NCBI RefSeq assembly: GCF_002949735.1
Contig: NZ_CP026681.1
Location: 5,300,001 to 5,364,000, forward strand
DNA: 64,000 bases
Reading direction: 5' to 3'
Source: Nostoc sp. 'Peltigera membranacea cyanobiont' N6
GTDB taxonomy: Bacteria > Cyanobacteriota > Cyanobacteriia > Cyanobacteriales > Nostocaceae
Below the pieces are notes generated by a model. It did no database searches. It worked only from the letters and a program-made list of their open reading frames with translations, and was not told where the DNA came from. Below, piece by piece: positions 8,343-17,100 of this stretch. How positions within the stretch are numbered: position 1 is the first letter of the stretch; the number at the start of each line of letters is the position of its first letter. The translations under genes and the position numbers were made by a program.

Positions 8343-9075
8343 GTTGCATACCTTGTAACTGGTCAACTTCTTAAACTTTACAATTGTATCTTTAGTTAAA
8401 GTAATTTTTCTTTACATTAGCTGCTTTTTGTCTACCTAATTGAGATTAAGATTGAACTTATGCTTGATTCTCAGCAAAGTTATGGATTTAAAAGATATTA
8501 TTTTATGTATAAAACATCAAATAATCAAATAATTTAATTAGGTATACATAAAAAAACCTAACTGCCCAGTTGTAACTCTTAAGTAGTTACTTTAACTTCC
8601 ATTAGTGTAAAATTACGTTAATATATCCAAGTAATTAGTTTCTGTATTTTTGCTGAATCATCAATGGTTAATTCAGAGATATTGCTTGTTCTGTAAGGGA
8701 TACAGGATTTTCTAATAAACTACTTATTTACAGACAAATTTGTATATAAGTTGGCTTTCAAATAGAATATTTCTCACAGCTTATTGTAATTGACACCTTG
8801 TAGATGTAAGGTAAATGTAGGATTTTCGCGCCTCGTTACAGCAAGTAAGGCTTTTTAAGTTTTTATCAGTGTGATGCAGAAAATACACTCATTACATAAA
8901 ATATGTGCTAAATATATTTCATAACCTATCAGAGTAAGCCGAAGTTAGATATTTTACCTTCCCTGCAAAAATTATTCTGAGGAAAAGTTTTACTTAAGTC
9001 TTCAGTTAGGTTTTCTGCATAGCAAAATGTTATAAATCTTTATGTAACCTGTGGACAAAAAGACAAACAAAATTT
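8343..9075. other. Intergenic region, divergent promoters
   Basis: About 730 AT-rich bases between the divergent GST-like and fasciclin genes. It contains no open frame with coding character and no RNA gene that I can recognise. Promoters of both neighbours are expected here. Confidence 0.5.
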
Positions 9076-9906
9076 ATGAAGACAAATTACAGCAAATTGC
9101 TGATCGCATTAGCAGGCATAGCAGGATTTAGTAGTTTCAGCCTCGTTATTACTTTACCATCTGAAGCTAAAGAGGCACTAAATCCTAAACCCAGTATTTT
9201 CAACGAAGCGCCCTATAACAAGGGTCAACGCCTTCAAGTAAACGCTCAATACACACCTACTGAGGCTGCTTCCGAAATAGAAAAGGGCAATACCAAGCGC
9301 AAACAAGTAGCACAGAAAAGTGGCGGAACAAATCCCAGACCAAGTATTTTCAACGAGCCTCCTTATAATCGTGGTGGTAATGCTACACCTACTGAACCAA
9401 CACCCACCACACCAGGTACTATCCCGGAAACTCAACCCAGTGAGAAACCTACTATAACTCCACCAGGACCAGGGGCAAGCGACAATCAAGGCAAAAACTT
9501 GTTAGCCTTGACAGAATCAAACGCTTCCTTTAAAACCTTAACCAAGGCTTTGAAAGCAGCAGGATTGACTGGGGCTTTGCAAGGAAAAGATAACTTAACT
9601 ATTTTTGCACCCACTGATGCAGCTTTTGCTAAGTTGCCAGCAGATGCTTTGCAAGAATTGTTAAAACCAGCCAACAAAGAAGTATTGCTCAAAATCCTAA
9701 CTTACCATGTAGTAGCTGGTAAGGTATTGTCAACTGATTTAAAATCTGGTGAAGTTAAAAGCCTTGAAGGTGGCACTATCAACGTTAAAGTTGATCCTGC
9801 TACTGGTGTGACTGTCAATGATGCTAAAGTTACACAAGCAGATATCACAGGCACTAACGGTGTAATCCACGCAATTGACCAGGTAATTTTGCCTCCTGAT
9901 TTGTAG
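9076..9906 (+). CDS. Secreted fasciclin (FAS1) domain protein
   Basis: The 276-residue protein has a signal peptide at about residues 1-32, a Pro/Thr-rich linker, and a C-terminal FAS1 domain from about residue 138. The domain shows the H1 motif 'DNLTIFAPTDAAFAKLP' and the H2-like 'NGVIHAIDQVILPP', with the YH motif as 'LTYHVVAGKV'. FAS1 domains serve in cell-surface or matrix adhesion. The linker carries a duplicated 15-residue motif, 'NPKPSIFNEAPYNKG' at 36-50 and 'NPRPSIFNEPPYNRG' at 86-100. It is monocistronic, with a terminator at 9972. Confidence 0.92.
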   Translation: MKTNYSKLLIALAGIAGFSSFSLVITLPSEAKEALNPKPSIFNEAPYNKGQRLQVNAQYTPTEAASEIEKGNTKRKQVAQKSGGTNPRPSIFNEPPYNRGGNATPTEPTPTTPGTIPETQPSEKPTITPPGPGASDNQGKNLLALTESNASFKTLTKALKAAGLTGALQGKDNLTIFAPTDAAFAKLPADALQELLKPANKEVLLKILTYHVVAGKVLSTDLKSGEVKSLEGGTINVKVDPATGVTVNDAKVTQADITGTNGVIHAIDQVILPPDL

Positions 9907-9971
9907 TTTTTAGATATTAGTACAATCAGTAACAGACTTAAGTGGGCATAAAGTATTAATACATAAAAATT

Positions 9972-10005
9972 CCGTTCAAGTGGTAATTTTGGACGGTTTT
10001 TTTTT
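9972..10005 (+). terminator. Rho-independent terminator of the fasciclin gene
   Basis: CCGTTCAA pairs with TTGGACGG (one wobble) around a 9-base loop and is followed by nine T residues, 65 bases past the stop codon. Confidence 0.85.
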
Positions 10006-10137
10006 GTAATAATGGTGAGTTAAATTGGCAATCCCACCCAATACTTCTCGGTTAAAGGGAAAAGGTAAGGCTAAAGGTAAAGAAAAACCTTTAACTAAAA
10101 TAATATATTTGGTTTATAGCTTAACTCTTTGTCAAAG

Positions 10138-11034
10138 TTATTTTTTGTGTGCAATCAGCCTTTGGTCTTTATCTTGCATTGCTAAAAGTTCAGGGATAGT
10201 AACAAAGCTATAGCCTTGTTTCCGAAAGTTGGCAATGATTTCTGGTAAAGCTTGTACGGTTTTAGAGCGATTACCACCACCATCATGCATCAATACAATC
10301 CCACCTGGTTTAGCTTTTCTGAACACATTATTAATTAATTTTGGTACAGCAGGACGCGAGTAGTCTACAGAGTCTGATGACCAGCGAATGATGGCATATT
10401 TGTTATTTCTAGCATAATCAGCCACCCCATTGTGCATAATTCCTCCTGGTGGTCGAAATAGATTTGTTTTAATCCCTGTAACTTGATAAATCAGGTCTGC
10501 TGTGTGGTTAATTTCATAAGCGGCTGCTTGGGGATTCATGAATTGATACCAATGATGCCAAGTATGATTGCCAATTACATGACCTTCAGCAATCTCCCGT
10601 TTTACTAAGCTTGGATAATTCTTCACATTTTGCCCAATGAGGAAAAATGTCCCTTTGATTTGATTTTGTTTAAGAATATCTAGTACTTGCGCGGTACTCT
10701 CAGTCCATGGCCCATCATCAAAGGTGAGAGCTATTACTTTCTGTTCGGGAGTAAGTTTTGCAGCATCAATTGTTTTTCCTTGAAAGCTTGGTGGCACAGC
10801 ATAGGTAAGACCCTTTGTTTGTGCTTGTTGCTGCCAACTTTTAAGCATTATTGCTTTTAGTTCTTCAATCTGCTGTTGAATTCCAATCTTAGCTGGTGGA
10901 TTGTTTACATTTATATTTTCTGTACTTTGAGCCTCAGACGAGCTTGACTTGATAAGCATCATCGTAGTAGTACTCAAGACAAGCAACGCCATCAATATTT
11001 TTTGCACACCAAAAAATGACTTATTGTCCTCCAC
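10138..11034 (-). CDS. Polysaccharide deacetylase (NodB homology, CE4 family)
   Basis: The 298-residue protein has an N-terminal membrane or signal segment at about 12-28. A coiled stretch and a CE4 domain from about residue 98 follow. Motif 1 'TFDDGP' lies at 104-109 with the catalytic/metal Asp pair, motif 2 'NHTWHH' at 156-161 supplies the metal histidines, motif 3 is 'RPPGG', and the late motif is 'IVLMHDGGG'. Such enzymes remove acetyl groups from peptidoglycan or chitin-like sugars outside the membrane; the substrate is unknown. ATG at 11034. Confidence 0.92.
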   Translation of the reverse strand: MEDNKSFFGVQKILMALLVLSTTTMMLIKSSSSEAQSTENINVNNPPAKIGIQQQIEELKAIMLKSWQQQAQTKGLTYAVPPSFQGKTIDAAKLTPEQKVIALTFDDGPWTESTAQVLDILKQNQIKGTFFLIGQNVKNYPSLVKREIAEGHVIGNHTWHHWYQFMNPQAAAYEINHTADLIYQVTGIKTNLFRPPGGIMHNGVADYARNNKYAIIRWSSDSVDYSRPAVPKLINNVFRKAKPGGIVLMHDGGGNRSKTVQALPEIIANFRKQGYSFVTIPELLAMQDKDQRLIAHKK

Positions 11035-11109
11035 TTCATCACTCCTTCAATGGTCGAACCGTTTTTTTCACAATACTTCCGGCAGTTTTTATCCTCTATA
11101 AATAAAACC

Positions 11110-11126
11110 CTCACCATGAAGGTGAG
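11110..11126 (-). terminator. Possible terminator of hemL
   Basis: CTCACC and GGTGAG pair around a 5-base loop. On the minus strand it is followed by GGTTTTATTTAT. It lies between hemL and the deacetylase gene, both on the minus strand. The distance from hemL (about 325 bases) includes a MITE at 11336-11426. Confidence 0.45.
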
Positions 11127-11335
11127 AGCCTTCTTGTGCTTTAGTTTTTGTAGACTATGAGGGATGAGAGGAATTTAGAGAACTATAAAAAGCAATTAAT
11201 TATGCCTTATTAACATGAATATGCTTAATGTAGTTTAAATATTGCATATTTCATTGACGAAGCCATTGCGAAATTATGACAAAGGTGTGACCTAACTTAA
11301 GTGATGACGGTACAACACAGACCATTAAAAAAATT

Positions 11336-11426
11336 GGCGTTGCATATTTGCGGCATGAATTAGCAGTTGGAAGCATTGAAAAACTATTCCGCATTAAACA
11401 AAATCATCCCATGATTCAGCAACGCC
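11336..11426. mobile_element. MITE, GGCGTTGC family, copy 1 (91 bp)
   Basis: It begins GGCGTTGCATATTTGCGGCA and ends with CATCCCATGATTCAGCAACGCC in the sense of the + strand, so the outer GGCGTTGC/GCAACGCC and inner GGGATGAT-like parts are inverted. The flanks carry a perfect 7-bp direct repeat AAAAATT, though this is low-complexity sequence. It has no coding capacity. Copy 2 is at 13996-14118. Confidence 0.7.
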
Positions 11427-11451
11427 AAAAATTTACCAAAAATTTAACAGT

Positions 11452-12750
11452 TTACAGACTAGACATTACATCCCGTGCAACTGCTAAAGTTTGCTCAATG
11501 TCTTCTTCAGTGTGAGCAAAAGACGTGAACCCAGCTTCAAATTGAGAGGGTGCTAGGTAAACACCACGCTCTAGCATACCCCGATGGAAGCGCCCGAATT
11601 TTGCTGTATCAGACTTTTTCGCATCTTCGTAGTTATGAACTGGGCCAGAGGTAAAGAATAAGCCAAACATGGCGCTGATTTGACCGCCGCAAGCCGCATG
11701 ACCTGTTTCTTTAGCAATTTGCAGCAAACCATCTGCTAGCTTTTTAGTTATCCGCTCAAGATAATCGTAAGTACCTGGCTTTTGCAGCAATTCTAAAGTC
11801 TTAATCCCAGCAGTCATTGCCAAAGGATTACCAGAAAGAGTCCCAGCTTGATATACGGGGCCAGCAGGGGCAACCATTGACATAATATCTCGCCGACCGC
11901 CATAAGCTCCTACTGGCAAACCACCACCAATCACCTTACCCAAGGTTGTTAAATCGGGAGTAACCCCAAATTTTTCTTGAGCGCCACCGTAAGCAATGCG
12001 GAAGCCTGTCATCACTTCGTCAAATACTAATAAGGCTCCATACTCGTGAGTTAGTTCCCGTAATCCTTCTAGGAAACCTGCGTCAGGGGCAATAAATCCA
12101 GCATTACCAACAACTGGCTCAAGAATAACGCCAGCAATCTCATCGCGGTTTTCTTCAAACAACGCTTTGACGGATTCTAGGTCATTGTAAGGTGCGGTTA
12201 GAGTAGTGCCAGTTGCCGCTTTCGGAACTCCTGGTGAGTCTGGTAAGCCAAGTGTGGCAACACCAGAACCTGCCTTCACTAGAAATGCATCGGCGTGTCC
12301 GTGGTAACAGCCTTCAAACTTGATGATTTTGTCTCGGTTGGTGAAAGCCCGCATTAGCCGCAAAACTCCCATACAGGCTTCAGTTCCAGAGTTGACAAAT
12401 CTGACCATTTCGATACTAGGAACGGCATCAATGACCATTTCTGCCAAAACATTTTCTAGGGTTGAGGGAGCGCCGAAACTAGTGCCTTTTTCTAAGGCTT
12501 CATGCAAGGCTGCAATTACTTCTGGATGAGCATGACCGCAAATAGCTGGGCCCCAAGTGCCTACATAGTCTATATATTGGTTGCCATCTACATCCCAAAT
12601 ATATGCACCTTTAACACGATCGAAAACGATGGGTTGTCCGCCCACAGATTTAAAGGCACGAACTGGAGAACTGACTCCTCCGGGCATGAGGTTTTGAGCA
12701 GCAGCGAAGACTTCTTGTGATTTTGTTGTTTTAATTGTGGTGTTTACCAA
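11452..12750 (-). CDS. hemL: Glutamate-1-semialdehyde 2,1-aminomutase
   Basis: The 432-residue PLP enzyme converts glutamate-1-semialdehyde to 5-aminolevulinate, the precursor of haem, chlorophyll and bilins. The sequence is canonical throughout: 'LMPGGVSSPVRAFKSVGG' at the start, 'NSGTEACMGVLRLMRA', 'GCYHGHAD', 'LVFDEVMTGFR', and the PLP lysine in 'TTLGKVIGGGLPVGAYGG' (Lys272). The start is a TTG at 12750 with a strong GGAG seven bases upstream; the next Met is residue 22, inside the conserved region, so the TTG is well supported. It is divergent from the chaB-like gene. Confidence 0.97.
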   Translation of the reverse strand: MVNTTIKTTKSQEVFAAAQNLMPGGVSSPVRAFKSVGGQPIVFDRVKGAYIWDVDGNQYIDYVGTWGPAICGHAHPEVIAALHEALEKGTSFGAPSTLENVLAEMVIDAVPSIEMVRFVNSGTEACMGVLRLMRAFTNRDKIIKFEGCYHGHADAFLVKAGSGVATLGLPDSPGVPKAATGTTLTAPYNDLESVKALFEENRDEIAGVILEPVVGNAGFIAPDAGFLEGLRELTHEYGALLVFDEVMTGFRIAYGGAQEKFGVTPDLTTLGKVIGGGLPVGAYGGRRDIMSMVAPAGPVYQAGTLSGNPLAMTAGIKTLELLQKPGTYDYLERITKKLADGLLQIAKETGHAACGGQISAMFGLFFTSGPVHNYEDAKKSDTAKFGRFHRGMLERGVYLAPSQFEAGFTSFAHTEEDIEQTLAVARDVMSSL

Positions 12751-12856
12751 GGTTCTCTCCTAACAGTGGGCAATAAAAAGCTCTATCTCAGGATAGGGTC
12801 AAAAATTGCTTAGAATTTCTATCCTATAGAATTAATAGAACCAAAAAAATAACAAT

Positions 12857-13051
12857 ATGTTATACAAGTCCAACAAAGACTTGCCTCTAGATATTCAAAC
12901 TCGATTATCTGAAGCATACCAGGATCTTTACCGAGCGGCTTTTAACTCGGCCATCCATTGGTATGGTGAGGCATCAAAAGCTCATAAAGTCGCGTTGAGT
13001 GCTGTAAAAATGCAGTCTGCTATGGAGCGGAATGCACTTGTTTCGAGCTAG
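12857..13051 (+). CDS. ChaB-family small protein
   Basis: The gene encodes 64 residues. The pattern 'SNKDLPLDIQTRLSEAYQDL' followed by 'YRAAFNSAIHWY' matches the ChaB family, in which short helical proteins carry 'LP...LP..AQ.IY..AFN.A'. E. coli ChaB was named as a putative regulator of the ChaA cation antiporter, but function is poorly established. It is soluble, with a C-terminal helix rich in Ala and Lys. It starts with ATG at 12857, divergent from hemL by 106 bases. Confidence 0.75.
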   Translation: MLYKSNKDLPLDIQTRLSEAYQDLYRAAFNSAIHWYGEASKAHKVALSAVKMQSAMERNALVSS

Positions 13052-13145
13052 ATAAGATAGTTAAATTCAAAAAACATACCAGTTGCTCTATTCAGAATGG
13101 TATCGTGAATCCATAAGTTATTCTCATTAGAGCAAACTAGCTGGT

Positions 13146-13796
13146 ATGTCTTCTAACGATTCGCGATCGCTCCATTACGCCATCCCTATTAAGGAAATTC
13201 GCTACGATGAACGGGGTCTAGTGCCTGCAATTGTCCAAGATTATTTGGATGGTACTGTCCTGATGATGGCGTGGATGAATCAGGAGTCGTTACAAAAAAC
13301 TTTAGAAACTGAAGAAACTTGGTTTTGGAGCCGTTCCCGGCAAGAATTATGGCACAAGGGGGCGACTTCTGGACATATTCAAAAAGTGCAGAGTATCCGT
13401 TATGACTGTGATAGTGATGCGTTGCTTATAGGAGTAGAGCAATTAGGAGATGTTGCTTGCCATACTGGAGAGCGTAGTTGCTTTCACCAAATAGAAGGGA
13501 ATATTGTCCCACCACCAGGGGATACATTGTCGCAATTGTTTCAAATAATATGCGATCGCCGCGATAATCCTACTGAAAGTTCTTATACCTCTAAGTTATT
13601 TGCCGGTGGCGATAATAAAATCTTGAAAAAGATCGGTGAGGAAACCGCCGAGGTGGTAATGGCCTTTAAAGATGATGAAGCAGATGCGATCGCAGGTGAA
13701 GTGGCTGATTTGCTATATCATACTTTAGTTGCCTTAGCTCACCATAAAGTTGATTTGAAATCTGTGTATCGCAAACTCCAAGAACGTCGCCGATAA
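13146..13796 (+). CDS. hisIE: Bifunctional phosphoribosyl-AMP cyclohydrolase / phosphoribosyl-ATP pyrophosphatase
   Basis: The 216-residue fusion performs histidine biosynthesis steps 2 and 3. The HisI domain (about residues 15-115) shows 'VLMMAWMNQESLQKTLET', 'WFWSRSRQELWHKGATSGH', 'YDCDSDALL' (metal Asp residues) and 'CHTGERSCF' (zinc Cys). The HisE domain (about 125-216) has the MazG-like helix pattern 'KKIGEETAEVVMAFKD' and 'EVADLLYHTLVAL'. The order I then E is the usual one. It starts with ATG at 13146. Confidence 0.96.
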   Translation: MSSNDSRSLHYAIPIKEIRYDERGLVPAIVQDYLDGTVLMMAWMNQESLQKTLETEETWFWSRSRQELWHKGATSGHIQKVQSIRYDCDSDALLIGVEQLGDVACHTGERSCFHQIEGNIVPPPGDTLSQLFQIICDRRDNPTESSYTSKLFAGGDNKILKKIGEETAEVVMAFKDDEADAIAGEVADLLYHTLVALAHHKVDLKSVYRKLQERRR

Positions 13797-13995
13797 AGAA
13801 TTATGGTGCTTGGACAAGTTAGATTGCCAACTGAGTCATTTTGTCATGGGTTAGTCTAGACTCCAGTATTTAATATTTCGAGATTCAAAGGGTATTAACT
13901 ATGGGTTCAAGACTACCGACTCCAGGAACAGCATTTGTACCCACCTATTGAGATGGCGCAGACACATAGAAAATATCTTTGTTAAAGGTTTGTTT

Positions 13996-14118
13996 GGCGT
14001 TGCATATTTGCGGGATGATTTTACTATTTTTGTGGGATGGGCATCTTGCCCGTCCCTTGTATTTCTGGGCGGGCATCCTGCCCGCCCCACAATAATCATC
14101 CCTTAATTCAGCAACGCC
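13996..14118. mobile_element. MITE, GGCGTTGC family, copy 2 (123 bp), with a nested palindrome
   Basis: The left end GGCGTTGCATATTTGCGGGA and right end with GCAACGCC match copy 1 at 11336-11426; the inverted ends agree at about 20 of 25 positions. The element is flanked by a perfect 8-bp direct repeat GTTTGTTT, a good target-site duplication. Its centre holds two related palindromes of the type GGGATGGGCA...TGCCCGTCCC, a unit that also forms the hairpin at 35580-35602. Confidence 0.75.
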
Positions 14119-14532
14119 GTTTGTTTGTTACCTGTAGCAGTTGTTGCCCTCTAAGTCGTTCAAAATTTATATCAGAGTCGTCCTACTATCCACTTGGTTA
14201 ATCCAGAAATCTAATTCATCGCGCGGTAGTGGCACATATCTGTGCTTCACTACGATTTTTTTTATAACGCATCTATCCTATGGAGTAATTTATACCAACT
14301 AAAAATAAATATTTATATAGTTATTTAAAGATAATGTAATTTCAACATTCAAACCCGACACTGGAATGCTGAGAACTCAAAGCATAGCCTCTATCAGAGG
14401 TGGCAGAACCAAAGCAGGAATGTCAAGGTTAGAGGATGTACCTTTGGGTATTGAAGTCAAGTAGCTGAAATATTTATTAATATTAAGAATAGGAAGTGTA
14501 AATTTGACATCAGGAGTCAGAAAAAATTCTTA
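14119..14532. other. Intergenic region between the MITE and a small membrane-protein gene
   Basis: About 410 bases with no coding frame. It contains a terminator-like hairpin at 14226-14263 that belongs to no visible gene. Confidence 0.5.
14226..14263 (+). terminator. Orphan rho-independent terminator
   Basis: GTAGTG-GCACA pairs with TGTGC-CACTAC (two-base bulge) and is followed by eight T residues. The nearest + strand gene upstream is hisIE, 430 bases away beyond a MITE. It could end a long hisIE transcript or a small RNA. Confidence 0.6.
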
Positions 14533-14805
14533 ATGGCAGCTATTTCGCATCAATCATCAAATTCCTCACCAACAGGACAGAAGATCGTGAAAGACCAAAA
14601 ACCATCAGACTCTAAGGAATTCGTCGGAAATCTCAAGAATGGGATTTGGCTGTTTGGACTGTCATCCTGGGTATTCGGTATTACCGATCGCAGTATTGCT
14701 TCATTTGCAGATGGTTATCTATCGGCTTTGGATTTGACGCAACTATTCACGGCGGCTACGTTCTTTGTAGCGTGGCTATTTTTGAAACCGACATCTAGAG
14801 TTTAA
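14533..14805 (+). CDS. Hypothetical small membrane protein
   Basis: The 90-residue protein has a polar N-terminal 30 residues and two hydrophobic segments (about 36-50 and 66-85), with 'NGIWLFGLSSWVFGITDRS' between polar and membrane parts. I do not recognise the family. ATG at 14533 is preceded by 'AGGAGTCAG' 18-26 bases upstream, too far for a good ribosome site. Coding character is plausible, but support is modest. Confidence 0.5.
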   Translation: MAAISHQSSNSSPTGQKIVKDQKPSDSKEFVGNLKNGIWLFGLSSWVFGITDRSIASFADGYLSALDLTQLFTAATFFVAWLFLKPTSRV

Positions 14806-15047
14806 GATCGGCAACTGGTCGAATATTGAGTAAAGATTCGGAAAATGTATCTAAAGGAGAACACTTTTGATCGCTATCAGGGGTGCTACGCAGGATGCAT
14901 GGATACTTTCCTTTTAAAGTCAGAGTTCTAGCTTCATTGATTTGGGTGTATCTAAAAAATTTTTCTAATTTTCCGGAATTGATTATGTTCAGATGGTAGT
15001 CTCTATCAGACAAGCGATTTATACTGAAACTCTATAACGAAACCTTC

Positions 15048-15062
15048 GGGGTATATAACCCC
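15048..15062. repeat. Short palindrome GGGGTATATAACCCC
   Basis: A 15-bp near-perfect palindrome just beyond the ftsH terminator. It may be a second, weaker 3' hairpin. Confidence 0.4.
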
Positions 15063-15066
15063 AAAT

Positions 15067-15096
15067 AAAAAGCCCGGTCATCAAGACTGGGCTTTT
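15067..15096 (-). terminator. Rho-independent terminator of ftsH
   Basis: AAAAGCCC(G)GTC pairs with GAC(T)GGGCTTTT around a 6-base loop, with T-runs in both directions, 52 bases past the ftsH stop. Confidence 0.85.
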
Positions 15097-15147
15097 ATTA
15101 ATAATGAGGAGGTGGGAATTGTTCTTAACTCCTCACTACTAATTAAA

Positions 15148-16989
15148 TTAGGCAAAAGCAGCAGTTGTTACATCGTTATTCGATAGAATTTCTTGCAACT
15201 CTTCAGCGTCTACTGTTTCTTTATCAACCAACATTTGGGCGATTTGATCTAAGATGTGACGGTTGCCTATTAACACTTCTTTAGCGCGTGTATAGGCTAC
15301 ATCCACAAGTTTGCGGACTTCTTCATCAATGGCGGCGGCGGTTTCTTCAGAGAAATCACGCTCTGACATGATATCTCGTCCGAGGAACATATTACCTTGC
15401 TGACGACCAAGGGCAACAGGGCCTAAGCGATCGCTCATGCCAAATCTGGTGATCATTTGACGCGCAACCCGTGCTACTTGCTGCAAGTCATTAGAAGCAC
15501 CAGTGGTAACTTCTTCTTCACCAAAGATTAATTCTTCAGCAATCCGACCACCCAAAGCCACAGCCATCTGATTTTCCAGATAAGCGCGGCTGTATAAACC
15601 AGTGTCCATCCGGTCTTCGCTGGGGGTAAACCAAGTTAAGCCACCTGCGCGACCGCGAGGGATGATGCTAATCTTTTGTACTGGGTCATAGTCAGGCATC
15701 AAAGCACCAACTAAAGCGTGACCAGCTTCGTGATAAGCCACCAAGGTTTTGCGCTTTTCGCTCATTACCCGGTCTTTCTTCTCTGGGCCAGCTAATACGC
15801 GATCGATCGCGTCGTTGATTTCATCCATTGAAATCTCAGTTAAATTTCGGCGGGCTGCCAGAATTGCGGCTTCATTCAATAAGTTAGATAAATCTGCGCC
15901 AGTAAATCCAGGGGTACGACGGGCGATTTTATCCAAATCCACATCTTTCGCCAAGGTTTTGCCACGGGCGTGAACCTTGAGAATTTCGCTGCGTCCGGCA
16001 TAGTCGGGACGGTCTACCACAACTTGACGGTCAAAGCGACCAGGACGCAATAGGGCTGCATCTAGGACATCAGGACGGTTGGTAGCGGCAATAATGATGA
16101 TGCCAGTATTACCTTCAAAGCCATCCATTTCGGTGAGCAACTGGTTGAGGGTTTGTTCCCGCTCATCGTTACCACCACCTAAACCGGCACCCCGTTGACG
16201 ACCTACTGCGTCAATTTCATCGATGAAGACGATACAAGGAGCATTGGTCTTAGCTTGTTCAAATAAATCGCGGACGCGGGATGCACCCACACCGACGAAC
16301 ATTTCGACAAATTCCGAACCGGAGATTGAGAAGAAAGGTACACCTGCTTCACCAGCTACAGCACGAGCTAGGAGGGTTTTACCTGTACCAGGAGGGCCAA
16401 CTAACAGCACACCTTTAGGAATTTTTGCACCAACGGCGGTAAAGCGATCGGCGTTTTTCAGGAAGTCTACGACTTCGTTTAATTCCAACTTGGCTTGATC
16501 GATACCAGCGACATCGCCAAATGTCACCTGAGTTTGTGGTTCCATTTGCACTCTGGCTTTGGATTTGCCAAAGTTCATCGCTTGGCTACCTGGGCCACTT
16601 TGAGCGCGACGGAGCAAGAAGAATAAGCCAACTAAAAGCAATACAGGGAAAAATAAGCTGCTTAGTGCCTTAAACCAAAATCCTTCGTCGGTTTGGGGCA
16701 AAACAGAAATATCAACGCCTTTTGAAGTCAGATTATTGATCAGGTCTGGATCGTTGACTAAAGTAACAATCTTTTTATTTGGGTCATATTTGGGTGTAAC
16801 CAGTGCTGTAGAGCGATCTGCACTCAAACTGACTTTTTCTACTTTGCCTTGTTGAACTTCCTGAATAAAGCGACTGTATCGCCATGTCTCTCTGCTTTGG
16901 GGTTGTTTGTCAAAAAATGCTGTTCCCAGCGCAATGACGACAATGAACAGCAGCGCGTACAGCCCTGCATTTCTCCATCTTTTATTCAC
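15148..16989 (-). CDS. ftsH: ATP-dependent zinc metalloprotease FtsH
   Basis: The 613-residue membrane-bound AAA+ protease has two membrane segments (7-24 and 107-127), Walker A 'GPPGTGKT' at 198-205, Walker B 'CIVFIDEIDA' at about 252-261, the second region of homology 'ATNRPDVLDAALLRPGRFDR' and zinc site 'HEAGH' at 420-424. In cyanobacteria FtsH hexamers degrade damaged thylakoid proteins such as D1 or act in other quality control; which of the usual four paralogues this is needs a tree. The start is GTG at 16989 with AGGAGG ten bases upstream. It is monocistronic with a strong terminator. Confidence 0.97.
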   Translation of the reverse strand: MNKRWRNAGLYALLFIVVIALGTAFFDKQPQSRETWRYSRFIQEVQQGKVEKVSLSADRSTALVTPKYDPNKKIVTLVNDPDLINNLTSKGVDISVLPQTDEGFWFKALSSLFFPVLLLVGLFFLLRRAQSGPGSQAMNFGKSKARVQMEPQTQVTFGDVAGIDQAKLELNEVVDFLKNADRFTAVGAKIPKGVLLVGPPGTGKTLLARAVAGEAGVPFFSISGSEFVEMFVGVGASRVRDLFEQAKTNAPCIVFIDEIDAVGRQRGAGLGGGNDEREQTLNQLLTEMDGFEGNTGIIIIAATNRPDVLDAALLRPGRFDRQVVVDRPDYAGRSEILKVHARGKTLAKDVDLDKIARRTPGFTGADLSNLLNEAAILAARRNLTEISMDEINDAIDRVLAGPEKKDRVMSEKRKTLVAYHEAGHALVGALMPDYDPVQKISIIPRGRAGGLTWFTPSEDRMDTGLYSRAYLENQMAVALGGRIAEELIFGEEEVTTGASNDLQQVARVARQMITRFGMSDRLGPVALGRQQGNMFLGRDIMSERDFSEETAAAIDEEVRKLVDVAYTRAKEVLIGNRHILDQIAQMLVDKETVDAEELQEILSNNDVTTAAFA

Positions 16990-17100
16990 TAAGGTCTATC
17001 CTCCTGTATGTTTCGCGCCATCGCTTACCGTCTCTGCTCGGAAAGGTCATTATTAAGAATTATGTTAACTTATCTTAAGTGTAACAAAGTGGCGTAGCTA

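Noticed and set aside
10025..10213. 62-codon + strand frame with 'KGKGKAKGKEKP'
   Set aside because: It overlaps the end of the deacetylase gene on the other strand; the Lys-rich part comes from a short A/G-rich repeat and there is no conserved segment.
13899..14099. 66-codon minus frame reading 'GRAGCPPRNTRDGQDAHPTK'
   Set aside because: It runs through the MITE and its nested palindrome; this peptide pattern is a known kind of repeat-derived artefact.
14795..15013. 72-codon minus frame
   Set aside because: It starts at a TTG without a ribosome site, overlaps the neighbouring gene's end and shows no domain; coding quality is too weak.
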